NCBI GenBank assembly: GCA_910587195.1
Contig: CAJUKL010000007.1
Coordinates: 51,768-67,357 of the forward strand
Reading direction: 5' to 3'
Origin: an uncultured Clostridia bacterium
GTDB taxonomy: Bacteria > Bacillota > Clostridia > Lachnospirales > Anaerotignaceae
DNA: 15,590 bases
This document shows, one piece after another, positions 6,369 through 13,461 of the stretch (positions within the stretch are counted from its first letter, which is position 1; every line of letters starts with the position of its first letter). The notes under the pieces were generated by a model. That model was given only the letters and a program-made list of their open reading frames with translations. It was not told the DNA's origin and ran no database searches. The position numbers and the translations under genes are program-made.

Positions 6369-7730
6369 ATGTTAGAAAAATTTAAAGACACAAGTGAATA
6401 TTTAGGAAGAGTTTTAGGTTACATTCATTCAGACATAGACCAGATTCCAGATGCAGAAAAAGAAAAAATTACAAAAGAAACCATCGAACATTTTGACAAT
6501 TATGTAAGTCCAGGTTGGTTAAAATATCGTAAATCTGTATCTACCAATGCTGCTATGTTGGAATGGCAAGACCACGACAGTAGTGTTACAAGTTTGTATG
6601 GCGAAGATTTTATTGACTGTTTAGGTGGTTTTGGTATCTATACTTGTGGACATAAAAACAAAGAAATTGTTGAAACTGTAAAAGCACAGTTAGACCATCA
6701 AGCACTTCACTCTCAAGAATTGTTAGACCCACTTCGTGGCTATTTAGCAAAAGCAGTTGCTCAAATTACACCTGGTGACTTACAATACTGCTTCTTTACA
6801 AACGGTGGTGCAGAAGCAAACGAAATGGCATTAAAATTAGCAAGAGTTGCAACAGGCGGACGTTGGTATGTTTCCACAGTAAACGCTTTCCATGGTAAAT
6901 CAATGGGTGCTGTTTCTATGGGTGGTAAAGGTACTTATCGTACACCATATACTCCAATGGTACAACAAGTTGTTCACGTAGAATATGGTAATGCAGAAGA
7001 TGCAAGAAAAGCAATCAGAAATTTAATTGCTGTTGGCGAAAAAGTTGCTGCATTTATCGTTGAACCAGTACAAGGTGAAGCTGGTATTATTATTCCTCCT
7101 GCTGGATACTTAAAAGAAATCAGAGCAATTTGTGATGAATATGGCGTTGCTATGATTTGTGACGAAATTCAAACAGGTATGGGTCGTACAGGTCATATGT
7201 GGAGATGTGAAGGCGAAGATGTTGTACCTGATATTTTAACATTTGGTAAAGCATTTGGTGGTGGCATTATGCCAATCACAGGTTTAATTTGCCGTCCTCC
7301 AATGTGGACACAAGACTTAATTGACAATCCATGGTTGCTTGGTTCTCCAACATTCGGCGGAAATCCTGTATGTTGTTCTGCAGCTATCGCAACAATCAAA
7401 TATATGATTGACCATGACATTCCTGGCGTATGTGCAAAAAAAGGTGCATTGATTCGTGAAGGTTTGGACAAATTGGCTGCAAAATATCCTGACTTAATTG
7501 ATGAAGTACGTGGTATTGGTTTAATGCTTGCAGTAGAATTTAAAACTTCTGAAATTGGTTATGAAGTAGCAAAAGGTATGTTTGCTCGTAAAGTAATTAC
7601 TGCTGGTACTTTAGTAAATGCAAAATGTGTTCGTTTTGAGCCTGCTTCTGTTATTACAGAAGAACAGATTGCACAAGTTATCCAACGTATGGATGAAGCT
7701 TTGGCAGATACAAGAACTGCTCAAAAATAA
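6369..7730 (+). CDS. patA: Class III aminotransferase, putrescine/diamine type (PatA-like)
   Basis: This PLP-dependent enzyme should move a terminal amino group from a diamine to a 2-oxoacid, giving an aminoaldehyde. It has 453 aa, near the 459 of E. coli PatA (YgjG). Shared segments include VSPGWLKYRKSV (46-57), DCLGGFGI (83-90) and HSQELLDPLR (114-123). Further matches are the phosphate-binding NGGAEANE (145-152), the PLP-ring Asp D265 in CDEIQTGMGRTG, the Schiff-base Lys K294 in TFGKAFGGG and TFGGNP (328-333). The start ATG follows AAGGAGG at 8 nt. Next comes a CoA-acylating aldehyde dehydrogenase and then a beta-aminoacyl-CoA ammonia lyase, so a C3 diamine (1,3-diaminopropane) fits the cluster better than putrescine. 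Arg codons are largely CGT here, unlike AGA-rich mltG, suggesting high expression. Substrate is inference. Confidence 0.9.
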   Translation: MLEKFKDTSEYLGRVLGYIHSDIDQIPDAEKEKITKETIEHFDNYVSPGWLKYRKSVSTNAAMLEWQDHDSSVTSLYGEDFIDCLGGFGIYTCGHKNKEIVETVKAQLDHQALHSQELLDPLRGYLAKAVAQITPGDLQYCFFTNGGAEANEMALKLARVATGGRWYVSTVNAFHGKSMGAVSMGGKGTYRTPYTPMVQQVVHVEYGNAEDARKAIRNLIAVGEKVAAFIVEPVQGEAGIIIPPAGYLKEIRAICDEYGVAMICDEIQTGMGRTGHMWRCEGEDVVPDILTFGKAFGGGIMPITGLICRPPMWTQDLIDNPWLLGSPTFGGNPVCCSAAIATIKYMIDHDIPGVCAKKGALIREGLDKLAAKYPDLIDEVRGIGLMLAVEFKTSEIGYEVAKGMFARKVITAGTLVNAKCVRFEPASVITEEQIAQVIQRMDEALADTRTAQK

Positions 7731-7742
7731 TAAAACAAAAGA

Positions 7743-7774
7743 TTTTTCCCCACACCTCACAATGTGGGGAAAAA
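7743..7774 (+). other. Intercistronic hairpin without a U tract
   Basis: A 12-bp stem, TTTTTCCCCACA with TGTGGGGAAAAA, has an 8-nt loop and begins 12 nt after the aminotransferase stop. The T run is on the 5' side of the stem, so it does not look like a factor-independent terminator. It is more likely an mRNA processing or stability element. Confidence 0.45.
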
Positions 7775-7802
7775 TATCCTAATAATATAAAGGAGGAATA
7801 GC

Positions 7803-9158
7803 ATGACAATTCAAGAATTAGTAAACAGAGCAAGAAAAGCACAGGCTGAAATCGCAAACTATACCCAGGAACAAGTAGACAAGTTAGTTTATGATGGTGC
7901 AAAAATTATTTATGAAAACGCAAAACCTTTGGCAAGACTTGCTGTTGATGAAACAGGTTTAGGCTGCTATGAAGATAAAATTGGTAAAAACACCGATACT
8001 GCTGCTGTTTTTTGGGATTATTTAAAAGATAAAAAATCTGTTGGTATTATTAACGAAATCCCTGAACTGGGCTTATTAGAAGTAGCACATCCTGTTGGTG
8101 TTATTGGTGCAATCACCCCTGCAACAAACCCAACTGTAACCCCTTTAGGAAACTTTATGCACGCTTTAAAAGGCAAAAATGCAGTGATTATCTCCCCAGC
8201 GCCTCGTGCAAAAGAAACTACTTCTAAAACAATTGACTTGATTCGTGAAACATTGGCAAAAAATGGTGCACCTGTTGACTTAATTCAAGTGGTGGATGAT
8301 GTTACCATTGAACGTTCTGCAGAATTGATGGCTCTGTGTGACCTTGTTATTGCAACTGGTGGTTCTGGACTGACAAAAGCAGCTTATTCCAGCGGAACCC
8401 CTGCTTATGGTGTAGGCCCTGGAAACCCTCCTGTTATTTTGGACAGAGGCTATGACCTTACAGATGCAGCTGAAAAATCCTTGATTGCTATCGGTAGTGA
8501 TAATGGTATTCTTTGCGATGGTGATAACCTTCTTCTGTATCCTGAAGAATTGGAAAAAGATTTCTTTGCAGAATTGAAAAAAGCAGGCATTGTTCTGTTT
8601 GAGGATAAAGCAGATATTGCAAAATTCAGAGAAGCATTGTTTAGTCCAGAAGGAAAAGTAAATTCTGAACTGGTTGGAAAAGATGCAAAAGTGATTGCAG
8701 ATGCAGCTGGTGTTGCACTTGCAGATGGCGTAAAAGTAATGGGTATTAAAATTGATGGCGTTGGAAAAGAAGATTTCCTTTGCAAAGAAATTATGGGCCC
8801 TATCGTTGTATTAAAATCCTATGACACATTTGAAAATGCTGTAGATATGGCAGTTAGAAATATGCAAGAAGCAGGTGGTACAGGACATACTGCTGGTATT
8901 TTCAGTAATGACAAAGAACACATTAGATATGCTGGCGAAAAAATCCCTGTAGCTCGTCTATTAGTAAATCAACCTACTCCTGATGCTTGGGGTCCTGCAA
9001 CCAATGGTTTATCCCCTGCTGTTTCTGAAGGCTGTGGTACATGGGGTAACAACATTTTAGCAGGCAATGTAGACTACATTCATATGGTAAATGTTTCTAA
9101 AATTGCTATGCCTTTAGATGTAAAAGTTCCAGATGCTGCTGAAATTTTTAAAGATTAA
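7803..9158 (+). CDS. CoA-acylating aldehyde dehydrogenase
   Basis: This NAD(P)-dependent enzyme should oxidise an aldehyde to its acyl-CoA. The 451-aa protein has the compact architecture of EutE/SucD-type acylating dehydrogenases. HPVGVIGAITPATNPT is at 96-111, ATGGSG (184-189) and GVGPGNPP (203-210) are in the nucleotide-binding part, and the catalytic Cys C238 is in SDNGILCDG. GTGHTAGI (359-366) and CGTWGNN (411-417) follow near the C-terminus. It lacks the alcohol dehydrogenase half of AdhE. ATG 7803 follows AAGGAGG. Between a diamine aminotransferase and a beta-alanyl-CoA lyase homologue, the likely substrate is 3-aminopropanal, giving beta-alanyl-CoA. Succinate semialdehyde or acetaldehyde cannot be excluded by sequence alone, and no microcompartment targeting peptide or shell gene is present. 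Confidence 0.88.
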   Translation: MTIQELVNRARKAQAEIANYTQEQVDKLVYDGAKIIYENAKPLARLAVDETGLGCYEDKIGKNTDTAAVFWDYLKDKKSVGIINEIPELGLLEVAHPVGVIGAITPATNPTVTPLGNFMHALKGKNAVIISPAPRAKETTSKTIDLIRETLAKNGAPVDLIQVVDDVTIERSAELMALCDLVIATGGSGLTKAAYSSGTPAYGVGPGNPPVILDRGYDLTDAAEKSLIAIGSDNGILCDGDNLLLYPEELEKDFFAELKKAGIVLFEDKADIAKFREALFSPEGKVNSELVGKDAKVIADAAGVALADGVKVMGIKIDGVGKEDFLCKEIMGPIVVLKSYDTFENAVDMAVRNMQEAGGTGHTAGIFSNDKEHIRYAGEKIPVARLLVNQPTPDAWGPATNGLSPAVSEGCGTWGNNILAGNVDYIHMVNVSKIAMPLDVKVPDAAEIFKD

Positions 9159-9161
9159 GAA

Positions 9162-9352
9162 TTTGGGGATGTTGTCCCCAAACCTCTGCAAACTTTTTTC
9201 AAAAAGTTTGACAAAAACTTTGTTGCAAAAACTAGCGTTTTTGTTTAACAATATAATATTTTGTGATGAAATTTTAGCGAAACGTAGTTTCGCATAAAAG
9301 TTCTTTGTTTCTTTCTTTCAAGAAAGAAGTAGGTGTTTGAGGGCAATGCCCT
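9162..9352 (+). repeat. Dispersed structured intergenic repeat, copy D (internally deleted)
   Basis: It begins with a TTTGGGGA/TCCCCAAA hairpin (9162-9182). A perfect palindrome follows at 9189-9210 (arms CAAACTTTTT/AAAAAGTTTG), then the closing helix 9212-9221 with 9297-9307. Further elements are the GCGAAAC/GTTTCGC hairpin (9277-9293, loop GTA) and the terminal hairpin 9309-9328. A short AGGGC/GCCCT hairpin is at 9340-9352. The GTTGTTGT hairpin seen in copies B and C is absent. It points towards the ammonia lyase gene, which starts at 9384. Confidence 0.7.
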
Positions 9353-9383
9353 TAATGTATATAATATAAGGAGGAAATTTATT

Positions 9384-9842
9384 ATGGTAGGTAAAAAAGT
9401 GGTACATCATTTAATGATGAGTGCAAAAGATGCACACTATGTAGGTGGTTTAGTAAATGGTGCAAGAATCGTTGACCAATGGGGCGACGTTGGAACAGAA
9501 TTGATGGTTTATGTGGATGGCGATATCAGTTTATTCTTAGGCTATGAAAAAATCGAATTTTTAGCACCCGTTTATGTTGGTGATTTTATGGAATATCATG
9601 GCTGGATTGAAAAAGTTGGAAATCAATCTTATACCTGTAAATTTGAAGCATGGAAAGTTGCTACACAACTTGACAGAACTGATGCAGATTTAAGTGGCGT
9701 TGCAACTCCACATACAGCAGCAACTGCTTGTGAACCTCCTGTTCTTTGTGGTAGAGCAACAGGTAGCTTGTTTATTGCAAAAAAAGACCAAAGAGGTCCT
9801 CAAGAATCTTCCTTCAAAGATAGAAAACATCCAGGTGAATAA
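9384..9842 (+). CDS. acl: Beta-alanyl-CoA:ammonia lyase (hotdog-fold beta-aminoacyl-CoA lyase)
   Basis: This small hotdog-fold protein of 152 aa is very like beta-alanyl-CoA:ammonia lyase (Acl) of Clostridium propionicum as I remember it. Shared stretches include the N-terminus MVGKKVVHHLMMSAKDAHY, WGDVGTELMVYVDGDISLFL, PVYVGDFMEYHGWIEKVGN, CEPPVLCGRATGSLFIAKK and the C-terminal HPGE. The reaction is beta-alanyl-CoA to acryloyl-CoA plus ammonia. The related 3-aminobutyryl-CoA lyase (Kal) of lysine fermentation is the main alternative, but no lysine-pathway gene is present here. A variable segment around 95-114 seems longer than in the C. propionicum protein. The start is ATG 9384, with AAGGAGG 9 nt upstream; an earlier start at 9333 would lie in the repeat and lacks an SD. 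Confidence 0.85.
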   Translation: MVGKKVVHHLMMSAKDAHYVGGLVNGARIVDQWGDVGTELMVYVDGDISLFLGYEKIEFLAPVYVGDFMEYHGWIEKVGNQSYTCKFEAWKVATQLDRTDADLSGVATPHTAATACEPPVLCGRATGSLFIAKKDQRGPQESSFKDRKHPGE

Positions 9843-9887
9843 AATATCATAACGTGATTTTAAAATTCTTCTAACAATAAATAAACG

Positions 9888-9909
9888 TCCCACCCCATTT
9901 GGGGTGGGA
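9888..9909 (+). other. Intercistronic GC hairpin without a U tract
   Basis: TCCCACCCC (9888-9896) pairs perfectly with GGGGTGGGA (9901-9909) around an ATTT loop, between the lyase and transporter genes. It is followed by TAAAAAA rather than a T run, so it is probably a stability or processing element, not a terminator. It ends 24 nt before the transporter start. Confidence 0.45.
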
Positions 9910-9933
9910 TAAAAAACCAAAGGGGGGCGGTCT

Positions 9934-11406
9934 ATGGAAGGAACAAAAGAAACATCAAAAAATGACTTTAAAAAACTGTTAATTGTTTATGGTATTTTAT
10001 TTGCTGCATTTATTTTAATCGGATTTTTAGTGCCAGATAATCCAGATGACTTCGGAATACTCACAACAATTCCAGCGATATTTATGATTATTTTTATCTT
10101 CCGGACAAAGAGAATCGTAGAAGGTTTAACATTAGCAAGCATTTTATGCTGTATTATGGTACATAAAGGAAATTTTATTCCAGCTTTTGCAGATATTGCA
10201 CAAGTGGCTATGTTAAGAGAAGATACCGCTTTTTTGATTATTGTATGCGGTTTGATGGGCAGCCTTGTTGCCTTGATAGAAAAAAATGGCGGTGGCTTTG
10301 CTTTTGGTGAGTTTGTTGCTTCTAAGGTAAAATCTCCAAAATTAGCACTTTTTGGTACAATGTTGTGTTCCGCACTTTTTTCTTTGGATGACTATTTAAG
10401 TTCTTTGACTTCTGGTATCGCAATGACACCTGTAAATGACAGATATAAAATTCCGAGAGAAATGACAGCATATGTTATTGATACAACGGCTGCTCCTATT
10501 TCTGTTTTAAATCCTATTTCTACATGGGCTGTATTTATCGGTTCTCTTATGGTAGCAAATGGTATTGCAGAAGAAGGACAACAATTACCAACTTATATGG
10601 CGACTGTGCCTTTTAATTTTTATGCAGTATTTGCACTTCTTATTATGATATTAACTGTTTTGGGCGTTATCCCTAAAATAGGCCCTATGAAAGGTGCATA
10701 TGAAAGAGTTGCAGCAGGTGGTCCTTTAGCTCCTCCAGACTCTGAAAAAATTGATATTCGTTCTGGAAAAGATAGTATTGTTCCAGAAGATCCAAAACTT
10801 CGTAATTTCTTTGCACCTATCCTTATTTTAATTGGTGCTGTTGCTTTCTTTGACTTTGATATGCAAAAAGGTATCATTACTGCAATCTTTATCTGTTTTA
10901 TTTACTTTGTTGCACAAGGAATGGATCCAGAAGAATTTGCAGATACCGTTGTAGAAGGTTTAAAAAACATGGTTTTACCTATTTTGCTTATGATACTTGC
11001 TTTCTGTTTTGCAGAAGCCAGCCAGCAAGTTGGATTTATTGACTATGTTATTGATGTAGCAGTTCAAAATATTACCTTACCTTTTTTACCTGTAACTGTA
11101 TTTTTAGTATTTGCAGCTACGGAGTTTATTATGGGTATTAACTGGGGTATGTATATTATTGCAATTCCTATTGTTGCACCAATCACACTTGCTTTAGGCG
11201 GAAATATTGCCGTAACAGTTGGCGCTGTTGCAGCAGCAGGTGTTTGGGGAAGCCATTGCTGTTTCTATTCAGACGCAACAATTCTAACTTCTTCTTCCAC
11301 AGGTTGTAACAACTTTAGACATGGTATTACACAAATTCCTTATGGTGTAATGGCAGGTGTCATTTCTGCTATCGGTTACATCATTTTAGGACATGTGATA
11401 TATTAA
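9934..11406 (+). CDS. NhaC-family (Na+/H+ antiporter-like) membrane transporter
   Basis: This polytopic membrane protein of 490 aa has about 11-12 hydrophobic segments by eye (among them about 14-33, 42-56, 62-76, 98-115, 137-150, 228-247, 292-307, 312-327, 346-360, 383-425, 470-488). Family-typical elements are SLDDYLSSLTSG (150-161), TTAAPISVLNPISTWA (184-199) and the late GSHCCFYSDATILTSSSTGC (439-458), the counterpart of the HC.P.SD motif in NhaC. Members can be Na+/H+ exchangers or substrate transporters such as malate/lactate or amino acid antiporters. As the last gene of the cluster it probably imports the diamine or exchanges it for a product; this is inference. The SD is a G-rich AGGGGGG run before ATG 9934. 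A bidirectional terminator follows. Confidence 0.85.
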   Translation: MEGTKETSKNDFKKLLIVYGILFAAFILIGFLVPDNPDDFGILTTIPAIFMIIFIFRTKRIVEGLTLASILCCIMVHKGNFIPAFADIAQVAMLREDTAFLIIVCGLMGSLVALIEKNGGGFAFGEFVASKVKSPKLALFGTMLCSALFSLDDYLSSLTSGIAMTPVNDRYKIPREMTAYVIDTTAAPISVLNPISTWAVFIGSLMVANGIAEEGQQLPTYMATVPFNFYAVFALLIMILTVLGVIPKIGPMKGAYERVAAGGPLAPPDSEKIDIRSGKDSIVPEDPKLRNFFAPILILIGAVAFFDFDMQKGIITAIFICFIYFVAQGMDPEEFADTVVEGLKNMVLPILLMILAFCFAEASQQVGFIDYVIDVAVQNITLPFLPVTVFLVFAATEFIMGINWGMYIIAIPIVAPITLALGGNIAVTVGAVAAAGVWGSHCCFYSDATILTSSSTGCNNFRHGITQIPYGVMAGVISAIGYIILGHVIY

Positions 11407-11421
11407 AAAAACATACATAAG

Positions 11422-11477
11422 AAAGAAGTACAGACATTCCCTTCGTTGTCAACACAAATTGTCTGTGCTTCTTTTTT
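11422..11477. terminator. Bidirectional terminator between the transporter gene and sigF
   Basis: GAAGTACAGACA (11425-11436) pairs with TGTCTGTGCTTC (11460-11471) with one G-T pair, and A-T pairs extend the base. On the plus strand a run of six T (11472-11477) follows. The minus strand gives CTTCTTTCTT. It ends the catabolic operon and, from the other side, overlaps the last bases of sigF. Confidence 0.75.
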
Positions 11478-12213
11478 ATTGTTCCATCTTGCTTTTCATT
11501 CTTAAAAGAACTTTTTTTTCAATTCGTGAAACCTGTACTTGCGAAATTCCCATTTTTTTGGCAATTTCCGACTGCGTTTTATCTTCAAAATAGCGCAGCA
11601 AAATAATCTGTTTTTCTTTTGGAGTAAGCTGATTTAACATTTCTTTTAATGTAATTTTTTCAATCAATTTTTCCCCATTATCATTTTGTTTTATCTTATC
11701 CAAAAGATACATATTATTACTACCATTACTATCTTGATATACTGTAGCATAAATGCTTTCTATTTCTCTGTCTGCATCCATTGCTGCTGCCAATTCTTCC
11801 ACAGGCACATCTAACTCTTTTGCGAGTTCTCCAATGGTAACTTCTCTACCTGTCTTATGAATGAGTGTTTGCCTTACATATTTTGCTTTAACTGCTAATT
11901 CTTTCAAGGGACGGCTCACTTTTATCATACCATCATCTCTTAAAAAACGTTTGATTTCTCCCATAATCATAGGTACTGCATAGGTGGAAAATTTTACATT
12001 CATTGTAACATCAAATTTTTCAATACATTTGAGCAAGCCGATGGCACCGATTTGATATAAGTCCTCCAATTCATAACCTCTGCCTTGAAATCTTTTGACA
12101 ATAGACCAAATCAAACCCGTATTTTCAGAAACCAATTTTTCTTTTGCTTCCTGCTGTCCTGCCTGTGCTTTTTGGATTAACGTATATACTTCTTCTGTTT
12201 CTAAATGATACAC
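11476..12213 (-). CDS. sigF: RNA polymerase sporulation sigma factor sigma-F
   Basis: Sigma-F is the first forespore-specific sigma factor. The 245-aa protein has regions 2 to 4 in order. ENTGLIWSIVKRF, EDLYQIGAIGLLKCIEKFD and FSTYAVPMIMGEIKRFLRDDG are in region 2, followed by a region 3 with RPLKELAVKAKYVR. Region 4 includes LTPKEKQIILLRYFEDKTQSEIAKKMGISQVQVSRIEKKVL. It is identified as sigma-F rather than sigma-G by its place as third gene after spoIIAA and spoIIAB. The start is GTG at 12213, with an AGGTGA-type SD, 9 nt after the spoIIAB stop. SpoIIAB should hold it inactive until SpoIIAA is dephosphorylated by SpoIIE, which is not in the window. Confidence 0.95.
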   Translation of the reverse strand: MYHLETEEVYTLIQKAQAGQQEAKEKLVSENTGLIWSIVKRFQGRGYELEDLYQIGAIGLLKCIEKFDVTMNVKFSTYAVPMIMGEIKRFLRDDGMIKVSRPLKELAVKAKYVRQTLIHKTGREVTIGELAKELDVPVEELAAAMDADREIESIYATVYQDSNGSNNMYLLDKIKQNDNGEKLIEKITLKEMLNQLTPKEKQIILLRYFEDKTQSEIAKKMGISQVQVSRIEKKVLLRMKSKMEQ

Positions 12214-12222
12214 ATTCTCACC

Positions 12223-12660
12223 TCACAAAAAGGCTTCCCGATTTATCACTTTTACCATTGTAATTTTGGTTCCAACACCCTCCACACTTTCCACTATCAT
12301 GCTATCCATAAAAGTTTCCATGACCGTAAACCCCATGCCAGAGCGTTCTAATTCGGGTTTAGAGGTATAGAGTGGTTGTCTTGCCTGTTCAATGTTAGGG
12401 ATTCCTTTTCCTTTATCTGTTACAATAATTGTTACTTTATCTTTTATGTATCCACAAAACAAGCTCACTATCCCATCTTTATTTTCATATCCATGTATAA
12501 TGGCATTGGTAACAGCTTCCGAAACAGCTGTTTTAATATCTGTAATATCCGAAACAGTTGGATTTAATTGGGACACAAAAGTTGCTGCTGTGACTCTTGC
12601 AAAAGCCTCATTTTCAGAAATTGCTTTAAATTGTACTGTCATTTCATTTTCATACTGCAT
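12223..12660 (-). CDS. spoIIAB: Anti-sigma-F factor and SpoIIAA kinase SpoIIAB
   Basis: This is a GHKL-type protein kinase and anti-sigma factor of 145 aa. The N box is in AVSEAVTNAIIHGY (45-58), the G1 box is TDKGKGIP (81-88) and the G2 box is RSGMGFTVM (106-114). The N-terminal MQYENEMTVQFKAISENE is typical of the family. It binds sigma-F with ATP and phosphorylates SpoIIAA. Its start overlaps the end of spoIIAA by 11 nt, with GGAGGTG inside spoIIAA as SD, so the two are translationally coupled, as expected for partner-switch proteins. Confidence 0.95.
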   Translation of the reverse strand: MQYENEMTVQFKAISENEAFARVTAATFVSQLNPTVSDITDIKTAVSEAVTNAIIHGYENKDGIVSLFCGYIKDKVTIIVTDKGKGIPNIEQARQPLYTSKPELERSGMGFTVMETFMDSMIVESVEGVGTKITMVKVINREAFL

Positions 12661-13003
12661 TTTTTACACCTCCTATCGCTTTTAATGCCTCTGTGACACT
12701 TGCATATTGGGGTATAATTCTTTGCATTCCTGCCATCTGAAAAATTTGGGATACTTTTTCATTTGCATTTGCAACGACCGTTTTGCCACCATAAGCCATA
12801 ACACTTTTATATCTACCAATTACCATACCAATTCCGGAACTATCCATAAAAGTTACATCTTTGAAATCAAAAATCAAATGTTTGGTATCACTTTTTTGAA
12901 ATTCCTTTTCTATTTTTTCTCTTAAAATTGCTGCACAATGATGGTCAATTTCACCTTGTATTTTTACAATCAGAACAACTGATTTTTTTTGAAATTCTAT
13001 CAT
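12650..13003 (-). CDS. spoIIAA: Anti-sigma-F factor antagonist SpoIIAA
   Basis: This is a STAS-domain anti-anti-sigma factor of 117 aa. GEIDHHCAAILREKIE is at 17-32 and FKDVTFMDSSGIGMVIGRYK at 47-66. The phosphorylated Ser is S55 in DSSG, aligned to S58 of B. subtilis SpoIIAA. I chose ATG 13003 because AAAGGAG lies upstream and the protein then starts like family members (MIEFQKKSVVLIVKIQGE). A longer reading from 13054 would add 17 atypical residues before the SD. The unphosphorylated form releases sigma-F from SpoIIAB. The spoIIA promoter should lie in 13004-13130, but I see no clear sigma-H match. Confidence 0.95.
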   Translation of the reverse strand: MIEFQKKSVVLIVKIQGEIDHHCAAILREKIEKEFQKSDTKHLIFDFKDVTFMDSSGIGMVIGRYKSVMAYGGKTVVANANEKVSQIFQMAGMQRIIPQYASVTEALKAIGGVKNAV

Positions 13004-13126
13004 TTTCTTTTTTCTCCTTTCATACAAACTATCCCCCCATTTACTATACACCATCTTATACCAATTTTACGAATTTTTTATCATCAAATTCTTCTATATT
13101 CCGACTTTTTAAAAGATAAAGATTGT

Positions 13127-13392
13127 GGAGCGTTTATCTATGCTTCGTTCCGGTCGGTGCAGAACAAACGTCCACCGGATGTTTTGCACCCTCAAACTCC
13201 TACAAGCTTTTTGAAAAAAGCTTGACCAAAAACTTTACCTTTCGCAAACGGTACAGATTCTAAGTTTTAACGTATGGTGGTTCGTTATCATTCAACTAAA
13301 GCAACTACTCAACTCCAACACACGGCAGCGAAACAAAGTTTCGCACAAAGTTCTTTGCTAAGATTTCTTTCAAGAAAGCGTCAAGAAAGTAA
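13127..13392 (+). repeat. Dispersed structured intergenic repeat, copy E (most complete)
   Basis: This copy has nearly all modules. It starts with a hairpin (13158-13188) nearly identical to 173-203 in copy A, then a perfect palindrome at 13203-13224 (arms CAAGCTTTTT/AAAAAGCTTG). The closing helix pairs 13227-13236 with 13347-13357. The GCGAAAC/GTTTCGC hairpin is at 13328-13344 (loop AAA) and the terminal TTTCTTTCAAGAAAG hairpin follows. AAGAAAGCGTCAAGAAAG at its end matches copy C. It lies between divergent spoIIAA and pyrF, reads towards pyrF and ends directly at the pyrF promoter. Confidence 0.75.
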
Positions 13393-13393
13393 G

Positions 13394-13422
13394 TTGAATA
13401 TAAGGTGTTTTTATGATATACT
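13394..13422 (+). promoter_or_regulatory. Probable sigma-A promoter of pyrF
   Basis: TTGAAT (13394-13399), a 17-bp spacer and TATACT (13417-13422) resemble the vegetative consensus. The leader to pyrF would be about 33 nt, too short for a PyrR attenuator, and none is seen. The -35 touches the end of repeat copy E. Confidence 0.55.
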
Positions 13423-13461
13423 TTTTTAAAATAATGGCAATAAATTGAGTGGAGGAAAAAT

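Noticed and set aside
7193..7471. Minus-strand open frames inside the aminotransferase and dehydrogenase genes
   Set aside because: They are antisense to clearly coding sequence with conserved active-site motifs on the plus strand.
7743..7774. Terminator after the aminotransferase gene
   Set aside because: The T run precedes the stem and no U tract follows, so termination is not supported.
9333..9383. N-terminal extension of the ammonia lyase
   Set aside because: The extra 17 codons lie in the edge of repeat copy D; ATG 9384 has a good SD and the family's N-terminus.
131..13392. CRISPR array
   Set aside because: The repeats are long, variable, widely spaced between genes and structured; there is no regular spacer pattern and no cas gene.
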